Shown here: in pieces, positions 41,646 to 51,085 of the stretch | Layout: each line of letters opens with the position of its first letter | Numbering within the stretch: position 1 is the stretch's first letter | Source: an uncultured beta proteobacterium | GTDB lineage: Bacteria > Pseudomonadota > Gammaproteobacteria > Burkholderiales > Burkholderiaceae_B | Assembly: GCA_903821335.1 (NCBI GenBank) | Contig: CAIJKV010000135.1 | Location: 52,625-116,624, forward strand | Length of the DNA: 64,000 bases | Direction: 5' to 3' | The notes under the pieces: generated by a model | The model's input: only the letters and a program-made list of their open reading frames with translations | The model's database searches: none | What the model was told of the DNA's origin: nothing | Program-made: the position numbers and the translations under genes

Positions 41646-42842
41646 TTATTCAGCCAGTGACTGCACCGCACGGTGCAATCCATGCGCCCCAACCGACACA
41701 CCGCAGCGGTTCAGCGCGGCTTCTACCCCAGCCAGGCACCCAAGGATCATCGCAGGATTCAGGTCACCCAGGTGACCAATACGGAAAACGCGTCCTGCAA
41801 AAGGACCCAGCCCGCCGGCGATCGACACCTGAAATTGCTCCCTGGCTACCGTGCGAACCTTCTCCGGGTCGACGCCGGGTGCGACCAGTACCGTGGTGAC
41901 GGAGACCGAACGCGCTTCGGGCACCTGACACAAAAACCCAAGACTCCCTTCTTGCGACCAATCTTCGACAGCGGCATGTACGGCGTTGGCCAGGCGACGG
42001 TGTCGCGCAAGCACGTGTTCGACACCTTCTTCAAAGATCAGGCCTAAGGCAGCCTGCAGACCCATCAACATGTTCTGGGGCGGCGTGCCGCAAAACTTGC
42101 GATAAGAAAAATCACTCTTGCGAAGCTGCCAGTCCCAGTAAAACCGATGCGCCGGGTTATGTTTTCCAACTTCCATGGCGCGCGCATCGACTGCGCAGAA
42201 CGCCAGGCCAGGAGGCGTCATCAAGCCTTTTTGCGAGGCGCCCATGACCACGTTGATCCCCCATGCATCCATCGAAAATTCCGCGGCACCCAGCGACGCC
42301 ACGACGTCGACCACAAACAGTGCCGGATGACCCACAGCGTCCAGTGCCGCGCGCAAGGCAGGAATATCATTGGTGGTGCTGCTGGCCGTATCGGTATGCA
42401 CGGCAAATAACGCAACGATTTCGCGGTCGACATCTTCGCGCAAGACTTGCTCGACGACATTGGCATCGATGGGAAAACCTTCACAGTACGGTGTACGCAC
42501 CACCACGGCACCCATCGCTTGGGCCATCAGAGCCCATGAATCCGAAAAGTGCCCCGTCCCGGCGATCAATACTTTCTGACCGGGTGCGATCAGGTTGACG
42601 ACCACGGCTTCCCAGGCGCCATGACCGTTCGCGCCGTACAGGAACACATCCGCCGATTCAGTTTGCAGCAACCGGCGCAATCCCTGCTCACAACCCCTGA
42701 TCACCCCGTCCAGACGCGGGTCGCCCATATCCATGGGCTGGTTGCTCATCGCGTCGCGCACGGCTTTGGGGACGTGCGTCGGACCAGGGGAATGCAGGAA
42801 ACGATTGCCAGGAATGTAGGGGTAGGCGGGCGCGGACGACAC
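41646..42842 (-). CDS. class V aminotransferase (alanine/serine-glyoxylate type)
   Basis: 398 aa, PLP-dependent. The N-terminal FLHSPGPTHVPKAVRDAM and the PLP-lysine segment GASQKGLMTPPGLAF match the alanine-glyoxylate/serine-glyoxylate/AEP-transaminase group. VDVVASLGAAEFSMDAWG carries the PLP-binding Asp, and FRIGHLGDLNPAMILGCL is the usual C-terminal signature. Last gene of the GMC-Liv-GMC operon (28 bp after the GMC stop). It could transaminate the aldehyde or keto acid made by the GMC enzymes, or supply glyoxylate nitrogen balance. Confidence 0.88.
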   Translation of the reverse strand: MSSAPAYPYIPGNRFLHSPGPTHVPKAVRDAMSNQPMDMGDPRLDGVIRGCEQGLRRLLQTESADVFLYGANGHGAWEAVVVNLIAPGQKVLIAGTGHFSDSWALMAQAMGAVVVRTPYCEGFPIDANVVEQVLREDVDREIVALFAVHTDTASSTTNDIPALRAALDAVGHPALFVVDVVASLGAAEFSMDAWGINVVMGASQKGLMTPPGLAFCAVDARAMEVGKHNPAHRFYWDWQLRKSDFSYRKFCGTPPQNMLMGLQAALGLIFEEGVEHVLARHRRLANAVHAAVEDWSQEGSLGFLCQVPEARSVSVTTVLVAPGVDPEKVRTVAREQFQVSIAGGLGPFAGRVFRIGHLGDLNPAMILGCLAGVEAALNRCGVSVGAHGLHRAVQSLAE

Positions 42843-42870
42843 GATGATGAATTTCCTTGGAGTTGAAGCG

Positions 42871-44535
42871 CTATCTTAACCCTGCGTGCGCCAACTTGCT
42901 TTCGGGTTGGCGTATCAACGTCGCGGCTTTCTCGGCGATCATCATGGTCGCTGCGCAAGTATTGGCGGAAACAATGTCGGGCATGACCGAGGCGTCAACG
43001 ACACGCAGGCCTTGCATGCCGTGCACGCGCAACTGTGCATCCACAACATTGGTCGGATCTGACGCCGGGCCCATCCGGGCCGTCCCGTTCAGGTGGTAGG
43101 ACGACACGGCATATCGGCGCACGTAGTCCATCAGCTCATCGTCGCGTTCAACCTGCACACCCGGCATCGACTCACCGCCCGACACCGCGGACAGTGCCGG
43201 CGTCTGCAACAGGCGACGGGCCAGACGGGTGCCGTCCAGCAACACGCGTCGGTCGTTTTCATGCTCAAGATAGTTCGGCTGGATTTCGGGTGCCTCGAAC
43301 GGATCGGCAGAGCGTGCGCGAACATAACCCTCGCTCTGTGGCCGATGTTGCCACACCCCGCACGTCATGCCCGGATAGTTGTCCAGCATGCCAACGTAGC
43401 CCTCGCGATAGCTGGCCGGTGAAAAAACCCCCTGTAAGTCGGGCCGCGACAAGCCCTCTCGCGATTGCCAGAAAAAATGCACCAGCGATGGACTCAAGGC
43501 CAGGATACTGGGCTTTTTCAAAACCCAGCGCGCGATCTGCCCCCACAAGCGCGGCGCGCGCGCCAGTTCATTGATCGTCGTCATACCCTTGACGCGCGCC
43601 ACGACGCGTATCGAATAGTGATCTTTCAGATGGCTGCCAACGCCTGGCATGGCACGCACGACCGGCACACCCAGTTTCTGCAAGAGCGCACCGGGGCCCA
43701 CACCTGACAGCTGCAACAGCTTGGGCGTATTCAACGCGCCCGCGCACAGGATCACTTCTCGCCGGGCGCGAACTTCGCGGGCCTGGCCACGCGGCCCGCC
43801 CTGCATGTAACACACGCCCACGGCGCGCAGGCCGTCGAACCGCACACGCGTAGCCTGGGCATGTGTGCGAACCGTCAGGTTGGCCCGAACCCGTGCCGGA
43901 CGCAAAAAAGTACCGGCCGTACTCATCCTGAAACCGCGATCAATCGTGCGCTGGAAATATCCAACGCCAGCCTGGCTCGCGCCGTTGTAGTCAGGGTTAC
44001 GCGGGATGCCAAGTTGCTGGGCACCTGCGATAAAGGCCTCGCTGATCGGATGTATCCAGTCGATGTTGGACACGGGCAGCGGTCCATCGCGTCCGCGATA
44101 CGCATCGTCGCCTTCTCCAAGCCGACGTTCGGTGCGTTTGAAATAGGGCAACACGTCCGCATAGCTCCAGCCGGGGTTTCCCGCCGCCGCCCAGCCATCA
44201 AAGTCTTCGGCCTGGCCGCGGTTATAGACCAGGCCGTTAATCGAAGTCGACCCACCCAGCGTACGACCCTGAGGCACAGGAATACGACGTCCAGACGTGT
44301 GTATCGTGGGCTCAGTACTGAAGGGCCAGGTCACCGAAGGGTCGAACACTTTCTTGATGTATCCAGCCGGGATGTGCAAAAAGGGATGCCAGTCGGCGGG
44401 GCCAGACTCCAGCAGGCATACCGTCACATCAGAGTCCTCAGTCAGACGACTGGCAAGGATCGACCCGGCGGCACCACTACCCACGATCACATAGTCAAAA
44501 AAATCTGCATCAACGGCAGGTCCCATTTTCATCAA
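42871..44535 (-). CDS. GMC family oxidoreductase (choline dehydrogenase-like), copy 1
   Basis: 554-aa FAD alcohol oxidoreductase. FAD motif DYVIVGSGAAGSILASRLTED near residue 13; GMC signature GRTLGGSTSINGLVYNRGQ; catalytic His in SSYHLNGTARMGP; the second active-site residue is Asn in VSANTCAATM. Start 44535 overlaps the LivF stop as ATGA, so it is coupled to the transporter. No signal peptide. Typical substrates are primary alcohols such as choline, polyethylene glycol or terpene alcohols; not resolved here. A second GMC gene lies at the other end of the Liv cluster. Confidence 0.92.
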   Translation of the reverse strand: MMKMGPAVDADFFDYVIVGSGAAGSILASRLTEDSDVTVCLLESGPADWHPFLHIPAGYIKKVFDPSVTWPFSTEPTIHTSGRRIPVPQGRTLGGSTSINGLVYNRGQAEDFDGWAAAGNPGWSYADVLPYFKRTERRLGEGDDAYRGRDGPLPVSNIDWIHPISEAFIAGAQQLGIPRNPDYNGASQAGVGYFQRTIDRGFRMSTAGTFLRPARVRANLTVRTHAQATRVRFDGLRAVGVCYMQGGPRGQAREVRARREVILCAGALNTPKLLQLSGVGPGALLQKLGVPVVRAMPGVGSHLKDHYSIRVVARVKGMTTINELARAPRLWGQIARWVLKKPSILALSPSLVHFFWQSREGLSRPDLQGVFSPASYREGYVGMLDNYPGMTCGVWQHRPQSEGYVRARSADPFEAPEIQPNYLEHENDRRVLLDGTRLARRLLQTPALSAVSGGESMPGVQVERDDELMDYVRRYAVSSYHLNGTARMGPASDPTNVVDAQLRVHGMQGLRVVDASVMPDIVSANTCAATMMIAEKAATLIRQPESKLAHAGLR

Positions 44536-45257
44536 AGCTCCCCTAGGTAGGCTGCACGCACTTTGGGGTCGCGGCGCAGTTCCTGTCCTTTGCCCTCCAT
44601 GGTGATACGACCGGTTTCCAGTACATAGGCACGATCCGCGACACCCAGTGCCTGGTTGGCCATCTGCTCGACCAGAAGGATCGTCACGCCCGCGGCTTTT
44701 AACTGACGGATGACGCCGAATATTTCCTTGACGATCAGCGGTGCGAGTCCGAGCGAAGGCTCGTCCATCAACAACAGTTTCGGACGCGACATCAAGGCCC
44801 GGGCGATTGCAAGCATCTGCTGCTCGCCCCCCGACATCGTGCCGGCCATCTGGTCCTGGCGCTCACGCAATCTCGGAAAAGTTTCGAACTGTGCCTCAAT
44901 ATCAGCCGTGATGGCCGCCTGACCGTCGTTGCGATGGTACGCACCCAGCATCAGATTGTCCCGCACAGTCTGGTCCGGGAAAACCTGCCTGCCCTCAGGA
45001 GACTGGGCGATGCCCAGCGCAACCCGCAAGTGTCCAGGCATTGTCGTGATGTCTTGCCCCGCGAACAGCATGCGCCCGGCAGCAGCCGGCTCGAGTCCGG
45101 AAATCGTTTTCATCAACGTGCTCTTGCCTGCGCCATTGCCGCCGATAATGGTCACAACCTCTCCGGCATTGACATGCAACGACACGCCCCTGATTGCATC
45201 AATGGCACCGTAACGCACTTCCAGCCCCTCGATCCGCAGCAATGATGCCTCACCCAT
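44532..45257 (-). CDS. livF: branched-chain amino acid-type ABC transporter ATPase
   Basis: 241 aa, LivF family: Walker A GGNGAGKST, signature MSGGEQQMLAIARAL, Walker B LLLMDEPSLGLAP. Start at 45257 (MGEASLLRIEGLEVRYG) overlaps the LivMG stop by eight bases. A longer frame start at 45335 would translate the tandem repeat of the upstream gene as Asn-Pro-Thr units and is rejected. Second ATPase of the uptake system, pairing with the LivG part of the fusion. Confidence 0.93.
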   Translation of the reverse strand: MGEASLLRIEGLEVRYGAIDAIRGVSLHVNAGEVVTIIGGNGAGKSTLMKTISGLEPAAAGRMLFAGQDITTMPGHLRVALGIAQSPEGRQVFPDQTVRDNLMLGAYHRNDGQAAITADIEAQFETFPRLRERQDQMAGTMSGGEQQMLAIARALMSRPKLLLMDEPSLGLAPLIVKEIFGVIRQLKAAGVTILLVEQMANQALGVADRAYVLETGRITMEGKGQELRRDPKVRAAYLGEL

Positions 45258-47103
45258 GATGGCCCCCTGTGGCGTCGTCCCTCGAGGCCTCGTCGGATTC
45301 GTCGGATTCGTCGGATTCGTCGGATTCGTCAACATCTTCGCCCAGATAGGCCGCGATCACGCGGGGATTGGACTGCACAGCCAGGGGTACGCCTTCAGCA
45401 ATTTTTTCGCCATAGTCCAGCACGATCACATGATCGGAAATTGCCATCACCAGATCCATGTGGTGCTCGATCAGCAGAACTGTGATGCCCAGCTGACGGA
45501 TATTCGCGATCACCGCAATCAGGTCGCGCGTCTCGTGTGGATTCAGGCCAGCCGCAGGCTCATCGAGCAACAGCAGACGCGGATGGGTGGCGAGTGCCCG
45601 CGCCAGTTCCAGCCGCCTCTGCAGGCCGTAGGGCAGGCTGCCCGCCAATTCGTTGGCCTTGCCGCGCAGCCCCAGGAATTCAAGAATCTGCAACGCCTCG
45701 CGACTCGCCGCGTGTTCCTCGCGCAGTGCGCTGGGAAGACCCCAAAGACAGCTCGTGAAGCCGACACGCATCCGTGTGTGCAAACCGACTTTGACGTTGT
45801 CGAGCACCGTCATGTCTGTGAACAACTTCAGATTCTGGAACGTGCGCGCCAGTCCCAGGCTGCAAATCTGGTGCGCGGCCATGCCGCCAATGTCGCGACC
45901 ATTGAAATGGATGACGCCACGATCCGGCGGCACGATGCCCGACAGAATATTGAGCAACGTCGTCTTTCCTGCTCCATTCGGACCAATCAGTGAGTGGATA
46001 TGTCCCGTCTTGAGCTCGATGCTGACATCATTGGTCGGCACCACGCCACCGTACGCCTTGAACAACCCCTGTGCCTTGAGCAAGGGGCGCTCGGGCTCAA
46101 GTACTTCATCGCGCTGCAGCTTCCAGGGTGCCGCAGTCTCGGTCATCCGTGCCACGCGCTTGAGGCCAGGCCAGATCCTGCGCGCGGCGGCCCTGATCGC
46201 TCCGGACAAGCCGTCCGGCATCACATACAGCGCGAACAGCAACAACGCACCATAAGAGAAATGCTGCAGGTGTGGCCAGCGTGCCAGAAAGGCATCGAGC
46301 AAGGTGAGCACAATCGCGCCCAGAATGGGGCCGTAGATCGAACTGCCTCCAAACAGCACCATCAGCAAGAAAAATATCGACAAGCCGAAGGTGATGAAGT
46401 CCGAGCTGATGTACTGGTTCTGTTGTGCGATCAGGGCCCCTGCCAGGCCGCACGTCACCGCGCTGATCACGAAGGCCAGTACCTTGAACCGATAGACACT
46501 TACGCCCACGCTTTCAGCCGCGACTTCGGCTGCATTGACGGCTTTGAAGGCACGACCATACTTCCCGTTGAGCAACGCGCGAATCATCAGATGCGTGACC
46601 ACCCCCAGGAAACCGACGAACCAGACCCAATCTTTAGGACCGAAGGGCACGCCGCCAAGCGAAGGGGGCACCACGCCATATATACCTTGTTGTCCCGCAA
46701 ACACGTCTTGCCATTCCGAAACGATTTTCTCGACGACGATGCCAAATGCGATCGTCACCATCGCCAGGGCCGGTCCCTTGACACGCAGCGCCGGCAAGGC
46801 GATCACGATGCCAAACACGCCGGCGACCAGACCGCTGGCCGCGAAGGCCAGCCAGGGGTTCCAGCCAGCCTTGGTGGTCAATAAGGCCACGGTGTAGGCA
46901 CCCACGGCAAATAGCCCGGCATGGCCAAGCGACTTTTGCCCGGTGTAGCCCACCAGCACGTTGAGCCCGGCTGCGGCCAGGTAATTCACGCCGATCAGGA
47001 ACAGGACCTTCAGGTAAAAACCGTTCGTGGTCGACAACGGCAGGATCACAATAATGGCGATCACCGCAAGCAGTCCGATCCGGTGCGTTTTCTTTTGCAT
47101 CAC
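45250..47103 (-). CDS. LivM-LivG fusion: ABC permease with ATPase domain
   Basis: 617 aa. Residues about 1-300 are a LivM permease with about eight to ten helices (FYLKVLFLIGVNYLAAAGLN, LVGYTGQKSLGHAGLFAVGA). Residues about 350-590 are LivG: Walker A GPNGAGKTT, signature LPYGLQRRLELARAL, Walker B LLLDEPAAGLNPHE. The acidic tail carries four Asp-Glu-Ser repeats encoded by a 9-bp tandem repeat. Permease-ATPase fusions of this kind are frequent in Burkholderiales. The start overlaps the LivH stop by ATGA. Confidence 0.93.
   Translation of the reverse strand: MMQKKTHRIGLLAVIAIIVILPLSTTNGFYLKVLFLIGVNYLAAAGLNVLVGYTGQKSLGHAGLFAVGAYTVALLTTKAGWNPWLAFAASGLVAGVFGIVIALPALRVKGPALAMVTIAFGIVVEKIVSEWQDVFAGQQGIYGVVPPSLGGVPFGPKDWVWFVGFLGVVTHLMIRALLNGKYGRAFKAVNAAEVAAESVGVSVYRFKVLAFVISAVTCGLAGALIAQQNQYISSDFITFGLSIFFLLMVLFGGSSIYGPILGAIVLTLLDAFLARWPHLQHFSYGALLLFALYVMPDGLSGAIRAAARRIWPGLKRVARMTETAAPWKLQRDEVLEPERPLLKAQGLFKAYGGVVPTNDVSIELKTGHIHSLIGPNGAGKTTLLNILSGIVPPDRGVIHFNGRDIGGMAAHQICSLGLARTFQNLKLFTDMTVLDNVKVGLHTRMRVGFTSCLWGLPSALREEHAASREALQILEFLGLRGKANELAGSLPYGLQRRLELARALATHPRLLLLDEPAAGLNPHETRDLIAVIANIRQLGITVLLIEHHMDLVMAISDHVIVLDYGEKIAEGVPLAVQSNPRVIAAYLGEDVDESDESDESDESDEASRDDATGGHHG
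45292..45327 (-). repeat. 9-bp tandem repeat, four perfect copies
   Basis: GTCGGATTC on the plus strand is repeated four times without change, encoding (Asp-Glu-Ser)4 in the tail of the LivM-LivG fusion. The unit length is a multiple of three, so copy-number change would keep the frame. Confidence 0.95.
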
Positions 47104-48017
47104 ACCTTCTCCACGTGGCGCCGACCCAGCAACCCTTCAGGTTTAAGCACCAGCACCAGGATGATTACCATGAACACACTGATCTCACGCAGCTCGGCAT
47201 GCCACAGGCCGACAAGCGCCTCCATTAACCCGAGCAAGAATCCGCCCAGCATGCAACCGCGCGGGTTATTTAACCCGCCCACGATTGCTGCGGAAAAAGC
47301 CTTGAGCGCGATCGTCAGGCCCATGAAGACCGAGGCCGTGGTGATGGGCACCACCAACATGCCAGCCAGGCCTGCCAACCCGGAGCTCACGACAAAGGCC
47401 AACACGACGATTGCCGACACGTTGATGCCCATCAGTGTGGCAGCGGTGCGGCTGTGCGCCACAGCCCGCACCGCCTTGCCGATCTTTGTCTTGCTTAAGA
47501 CAAGATCCAGGCAAACCATGACGAAAATACTGGAGACCAGCACCAGAATTTCCTGAGGAAGCACACCGGCTCCTCCGATGCGAATCACGTCGTCGCCCAC
47601 AGGGGAAGCCATGACAATGGGAGTGGGCCCCCATATTGCCAGGGCAGTATTTTGAATGATGATGCCGAACCCGATCGTGCTCATGACCCAGGCCAACCCA
47701 CCGAGACCAACAAACGGACGCACTGCCGTGAAGTAAAGCAGTACACCAAAGATCCCAAGCACGACAACGCTGGCGATCAGCCCCAGCGCGTAGCGACTCA
47801 GCGTCACGTCAGCCGGTTGCAAGGCACCCGTGATGTCCTGGCCCGACAACAGCAACACGGCCGACACGCCGATCAGGGTGCCAACGGCCAGGAATTCACC
47901 TTGGCCAAAATTGAACGTTTTGGTGGTGGTATGCGTAATGCTGAAGCCTAACGCTACCAGGCCGTATATTCCTCCCAGCGCGAGGCCGCTAAACACTGCC
48001 TGAAGAATCGCGACCAT
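47100..48017 (-). CDS. livH: branched-chain amino acid-type ABC transporter permease
   Basis: 305 aa, LivH family, with about eight hydrophobic helices. Typical sequence: FSGLALGGIYGLVALGFSIT at the start, then FNFGQGEFLAVGTLIG, and GLNNPRGCMLGGFLLGLMEA near the end. Partner of the LivM domain, with which it overlaps by ATGA. 87 bp and a large hairpin separate it from the upstream binding-protein gene. Confidence 0.94.
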   Translation of the reverse strand: MVAILQAVFSGLALGGIYGLVALGFSITHTTTKTFNFGQGEFLAVGTLIGVSAVLLLSGQDITGALQPADVTLSRYALGLIASVVVLGIFGVLLYFTAVRPFVGLGGLAWVMSTIGFGIIIQNTALAIWGPTPIVMASPVGDDVIRIGGAGVLPQEILVLVSSIFVMVCLDLVLSKTKIGKAVRAVAHSRTAATLMGINVSAIVVLAFVVSSGLAGLAGMLVVPITTASVFMGLTIALKAFSAAIVGGLNNPRGCMLGGFLLGLMEALVGLWHAELREISVFMVIILVLVLKPEGLLGRRHVEKV

Positions 48018-48049
48018 ATATACCCTTCTTGCGCTGACATCACGACCGA

Positions 48050-48094
48050 GCGCCCTAGCGCCTGCCAGAATTAAGCTGGCAGGCGCTAGGGCGC
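48050..48094 (-). repeat. perfect 19-bp inverted repeat between binding protein and permease genes
   Basis: Arms 48050-48068 and 48076-48094 are exact complements with a 7-nt AATTAAG loop; the stem is GC-rich (GCGCCCTAGCGCCTGCCAG). It begins 10 bp past the stop of the binding-protein gene. No T-run follows, so it is probably an mRNA 3'-stabilising or attenuating hairpin giving more binding protein than permease. Confidence 0.9.
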
Positions 48095-48104
48095 CTCAGT
48101 CGAC

Positions 48105-49298
48105 TTACTTTTTCAGGTCGGCTGGCTTGAGTGACTTGGTAATTTCATCCTCGAAGCGCACCACCGTGCCGTCCTGCTTCCACTTCGCAAGATAGAAGTC
48201 CTCGACAGCCAGGCCTTCATGCTTGTCCTTGGTGAAGGGTGTGTTGTAGGTCTTGATCACGCCCTCGACGCCGGTGACTTTCTCAAGCGCAGCGGCAACT
48301 TTCTCGCCATCAGTCGAGCCGGCCAGCTTGATCGCGGCGGCAAGCAGGATGGTCGAGTCATAGCTTTGCGCGGCACACGCGAAGGTGGTCATCGTCGGGA
48401 AGTTCTTGCGTACGCGTTGACCGAGCTCCTTGGCACGCGCATTACTGTCTTCCGTGGTCGAGGCGGCCATGATGATGTGTTCGGACAACTTCGGACCCGT
48501 CATCCGATAGAAAAGGGAACTCAGGTTGCCCCAGGTGCCCAGAGTGGTCGGCAGGTAGTTGATCTTTTCCATGCTCTTGACCACGTTCGCCGCGCCATCG
48601 GCAATCGCGTAGATGATCACGGTATCAGCCCCGGCAGCCTTGATCTTGGTCAACTGCGACGTGATGTCTGTGTCCTTGGGACCAAATTTCTCGACCGCGA
48701 CAGGCTTGATATTGTGCAGCGCCAGCACTTCTGTTGCGTCCTTGATACCAGCCTGGCCGTAGCCGGTCGAATCAGCAATGATCGCGATCTTCTGATTTTT
48801 CGACGCTTTTACGGCATAGGCCCCGAGCAGGGCCATTTGCTCACGATCAACCATCGAAACACGGAACAGGTAGTTCTGTGGCTCCTTGACATAGCGGGTG
48901 GTAATGTCGGTCGCCGTCGCAATGGGCACCACGACAGGGATCTTGCGTTGCTGCGGAATATGCAGCCAGGCCAGTGCGTTGCCAGAATTTGCCGGGCCGA
49001 TGACGCCCACTACTTTCTCATTGTCGATGAGTTCAGTCATGTTCTGGATCGACTTGGGTGGTGTGCCCAGGTCATCGCGTATCACGCCGACCACTTTGCG
49101 ACCCAGCAAACCACCGGCTCTGTTGATGTCCTCGATGGCGGCTTCAAAACCCCAGCGGCCCGCAATGCCAAGTTCGGCGACACCCGTACCGGACTGATCG
49201 GCGTTATAGCCGATCACAATGTCCTGCGCCTGCACGGTTCCAGCCAACAGCGCTGCGCCCAGTGTCAGTGCCCCCGCAATTCGATGCGCTAATTTCAT
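48105..49298 (-). CDS. ABC transporter substrate-binding protein (LivJ type)
   Basis: 397 aa. Signal peptide residues 1-24 (MKLAHRIAGALTLGAALLAG, ending VQAQD), then IVIGYNADQSGTGVAELGIA and FEAAIEDINRAGGLLGRKV, the Peripla_BP_6 pattern. Start at 49298 after CAGGAGACAGGA. First transport gene of the cluster, followed by the permeases and ATPases on the same strand. GMC genes on both sides suggest the ligand is an alcohol, amino alcohol or related compound rather than a branched-chain amino acid; that is inference. Confidence 0.92.
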   Translation of the reverse strand: MKLAHRIAGALTLGAALLAGTVQAQDIVIGYNADQSGTGVAELGIAGRWGFEAAIEDINRAGGLLGRKVVGVIRDDLGTPPKSIQNMTELIDNEKVVGVIGPANSGNALAWLHIPQQRKIPVVVPIATATDITTRYVKEPQNYLFRVSMVDREQMALLGAYAVKASKNQKIAIIADSTGYGQAGIKDATEVLALHNIKPVAVEKFGPKDTDITSQLTKIKAAGADTVIIYAIADGAANVVKSMEKINYLPTTLGTWGNLSSLFYRMTGPKLSEHIIMAASTTEDSNARAKELGQRVRKNFPTMTTFACAAQSYDSTILLAAAIKLAGSTDGEKVAAALEKVTGVEGVIKTYNTPFTKDKHEGLAVEDFYLAKWKQDGTVVRFEDEITKSLKPADLKK

Positions 49299-49412
49299 TC
49301 CTGTCTCCTGTTGTCTGGCCTGGTGAACCCCTGCAAACATGTGGGTGGTCACTGGCGCAATTAAATTATTTTTGTTTGAAGCATCATACCGATTCCATGC
49401 GCGTTGCGACAG

Positions 49413-49440
49413 CCATAAAGAACTGGCACATTCTTTATGG
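49413..49440 (-). repeat. 10-bp perfect inverted repeat at the GMC 3' end
   Basis: CCATAAAGAA (49413-49422) and TTCTTTATGG (49431-49440), loop CTGGCACA. It overlaps the stop codon of the upstream GMC gene and lies about 115 bp before the binding-protein start. No T-run. It could be an operator for a promoter in front of the Liv genes or a processing hairpin. Confidence 0.6.
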
Positions 49441-51063
49441 ATATTCAGCAGTCAGCGCAGGTCGCCCCCGGATCATATCTGCTGCTTTTTCCGCGATCAT
49501 CATGGTCGGCGCACCCGTGTTGCCCGACGGCATGGACGGCATGACCGAGGCATCGACCACACGCAAGCCTTGTAAGCCGATCACCCGCAACTGATCATCG
49601 ACCACCGCTGCCGCATCGGTTGGCGAGCCCATCCTGCAGGTGCCCGCGAAGTGCCAGGCGGTACCGCCGCGCTGGCGGGCGCACTCCAGCAGTTCCTCAT
49701 CCGTATTGGCCGACGCGGGCGGAAAGTCGTCGGCCCCACAGAATGGCATCAAGGGTGCGCTGTGCAACAACTGTCTGGCGAGTCGCAGACCATCGACTAC
49801 CGTGCGCTGGTCCTCGGGGTGCGTCAGATAATTGGGCTGAATGCGAGGCAATTCAAACGGATCCGGCGACTTGATCGCTACGAATCCCGTACTCTTGGGC
49901 CGCAGGTGATAGAAGCCGAGCGTCATCCCAGCAAAACTGTCGAGCTTGCCGGCAATTCCACTTGCATAGCTGCCAGGCGAAAAATGGAACTGCAAATCCG
50001 TCGACACAATATCCGGTCGTGACTGCGTGAACGCGTAGGCCACCGATGGGCTGATCGCCAGCAAGCTCGGACGTCTCAGGGACCATTTCCAAATTTCTCG
50101 CAGCAATCGCCAGCCACGCGCCGTACTGTTAAGCGTTTCGGTGCCACGCACGCGTACGACTGACCGAACCATGTAGTGATCCTGAAAATTTTCGCCTACG
50201 CCCCCCAACGCATGGAACACAGGCATACCCATCCCGGCAAGCAACTCAGGAGATCCAATCCCAGAAAGCTGCAGTAATTTCGGCGAGTTTGCTGCGCCCG
50301 CGCTCAGGATCACCTCACGTGCGGCCAGTACCTTGTGCGCAGGGCGGTTGGGTGTCGCCTGGTATTGAACCCCGATCGCGCGCTTGCCCTCGAACAGGAT
50401 GGACGTGGCCTGCGCTCGCGTGCGTATGGTCAGATTCGGTCGCGACATCGCAGGGCGCAGAAAGGCGGTGGCCGCACTCATCCGTCGTCCCTTGTCAATC
50501 CAGCGCTGGTAATACCCTGCCCCTTTCTGGCTCGCGGCGTTGTAGTCCACATGCGAAGGCATGCCAAAACCCTCTGCGCCGGCAATAAAGGCGTCACACA
50601 GTGGATGGCGCCAGTCGCAATTTGTAATCGGCAGCAGTCCGTCAGTGCCCCGGTAGCGTGGATCTGCGTCGTCAATACGCTGCTCAGTTCGCTTGAAATA
50701 TGGCAAGACGTCGGCGTAGGACCAGCCCACATTGCCCTGAAGTGCCCACTGGTCATAGTCACGGGGCAAGCCCCGTGTGTAATTAAAGCCGTTGATGGAA
50801 CTCGATCCACCCAGCGTGCGCCCCATGCGGGTCGTAATACTGCGTCCGCCTATTGCCTGACCCGGTTCTGTCTGGAAGTCCCAGGTGTAGCGCGGATCAT
50901 GTCCGACCTTGATAAAGCCTGCGGGGATATGAATGAAGGGATGATGATCCGGCGGGCCCGCCTCAAGCAGGCAGACGGTGTACCGCCCATCCTCAGTCAA
51001 GCGGTGCGCAAGCAGACAGCCGGCAGCACCCGCACCGACGATGACGTAATCGAATGTGTCCAC
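49435..51063 (-). CDS. GMC family oxidoreductase (choline dehydrogenase-like), copy 2
   Basis: 542 aa. FAD motif DYVIVGAGAAGCLLAHRLTED at residues 5-25 (near identical to copy 1), GMC signature GRTLGGSSSINGFNYTRGLP, and catalytic His in GTAWHFAGTCRMG with Asn in PSGNTGAPTM. No signal peptide. 22 bp downstream of the NIPSNAP gene, and followed by the Liv genes. Two related but distinct GMC enzymes flanking one transporter suggests two oxidation steps or two related alcohols. Confidence 0.92.
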   Translation of the reverse strand: MDTFDYVIVGAGAAGCLLAHRLTEDGRYTVCLLEAGPPDHHPFIHIPAGFIKVGHDPRYTWDFQTEPGQAIGGRSITTRMGRTLGGSSSINGFNYTRGLPRDYDQWALQGNVGWSYADVLPYFKRTEQRIDDADPRYRGTDGLLPITNCDWRHPLCDAFIAGAEGFGMPSHVDYNAASQKGAGYYQRWIDKGRRMSAATAFLRPAMSRPNLTIRTRAQATSILFEGKRAIGVQYQATPNRPAHKVLAAREVILSAGAANSPKLLQLSGIGSPELLAGMGMPVFHALGGVGENFQDHYMVRSVVRVRGTETLNSTARGWRLLREIWKWSLRRPSLLAISPSVAYAFTQSRPDIVSTDLQFHFSPGSYASGIAGKLDSFAGMTLGFYHLRPKSTGFVAIKSPDPFELPRIQPNYLTHPEDQRTVVDGLRLARQLLHSAPLMPFCGADDFPPASANTDEELLECARQRGGTAWHFAGTCRMGSPTDAAAVVDDQLRVIGLQGLRVVDASVMPSMPSGNTGAPTMMIAEKAADMIRGRPALTAEYP

Positions 51064-51085
51064 CGGTTCAGTCAGCCTGAAGGGG

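Noticed and set aside
45258..45335. N-terminal Asn-Pro-Thr repeat extension of LivF
   Set aside because: It is the other reading frame of the Asp-Glu-Ser repeat in the upstream gene; the LivF start is 45257.
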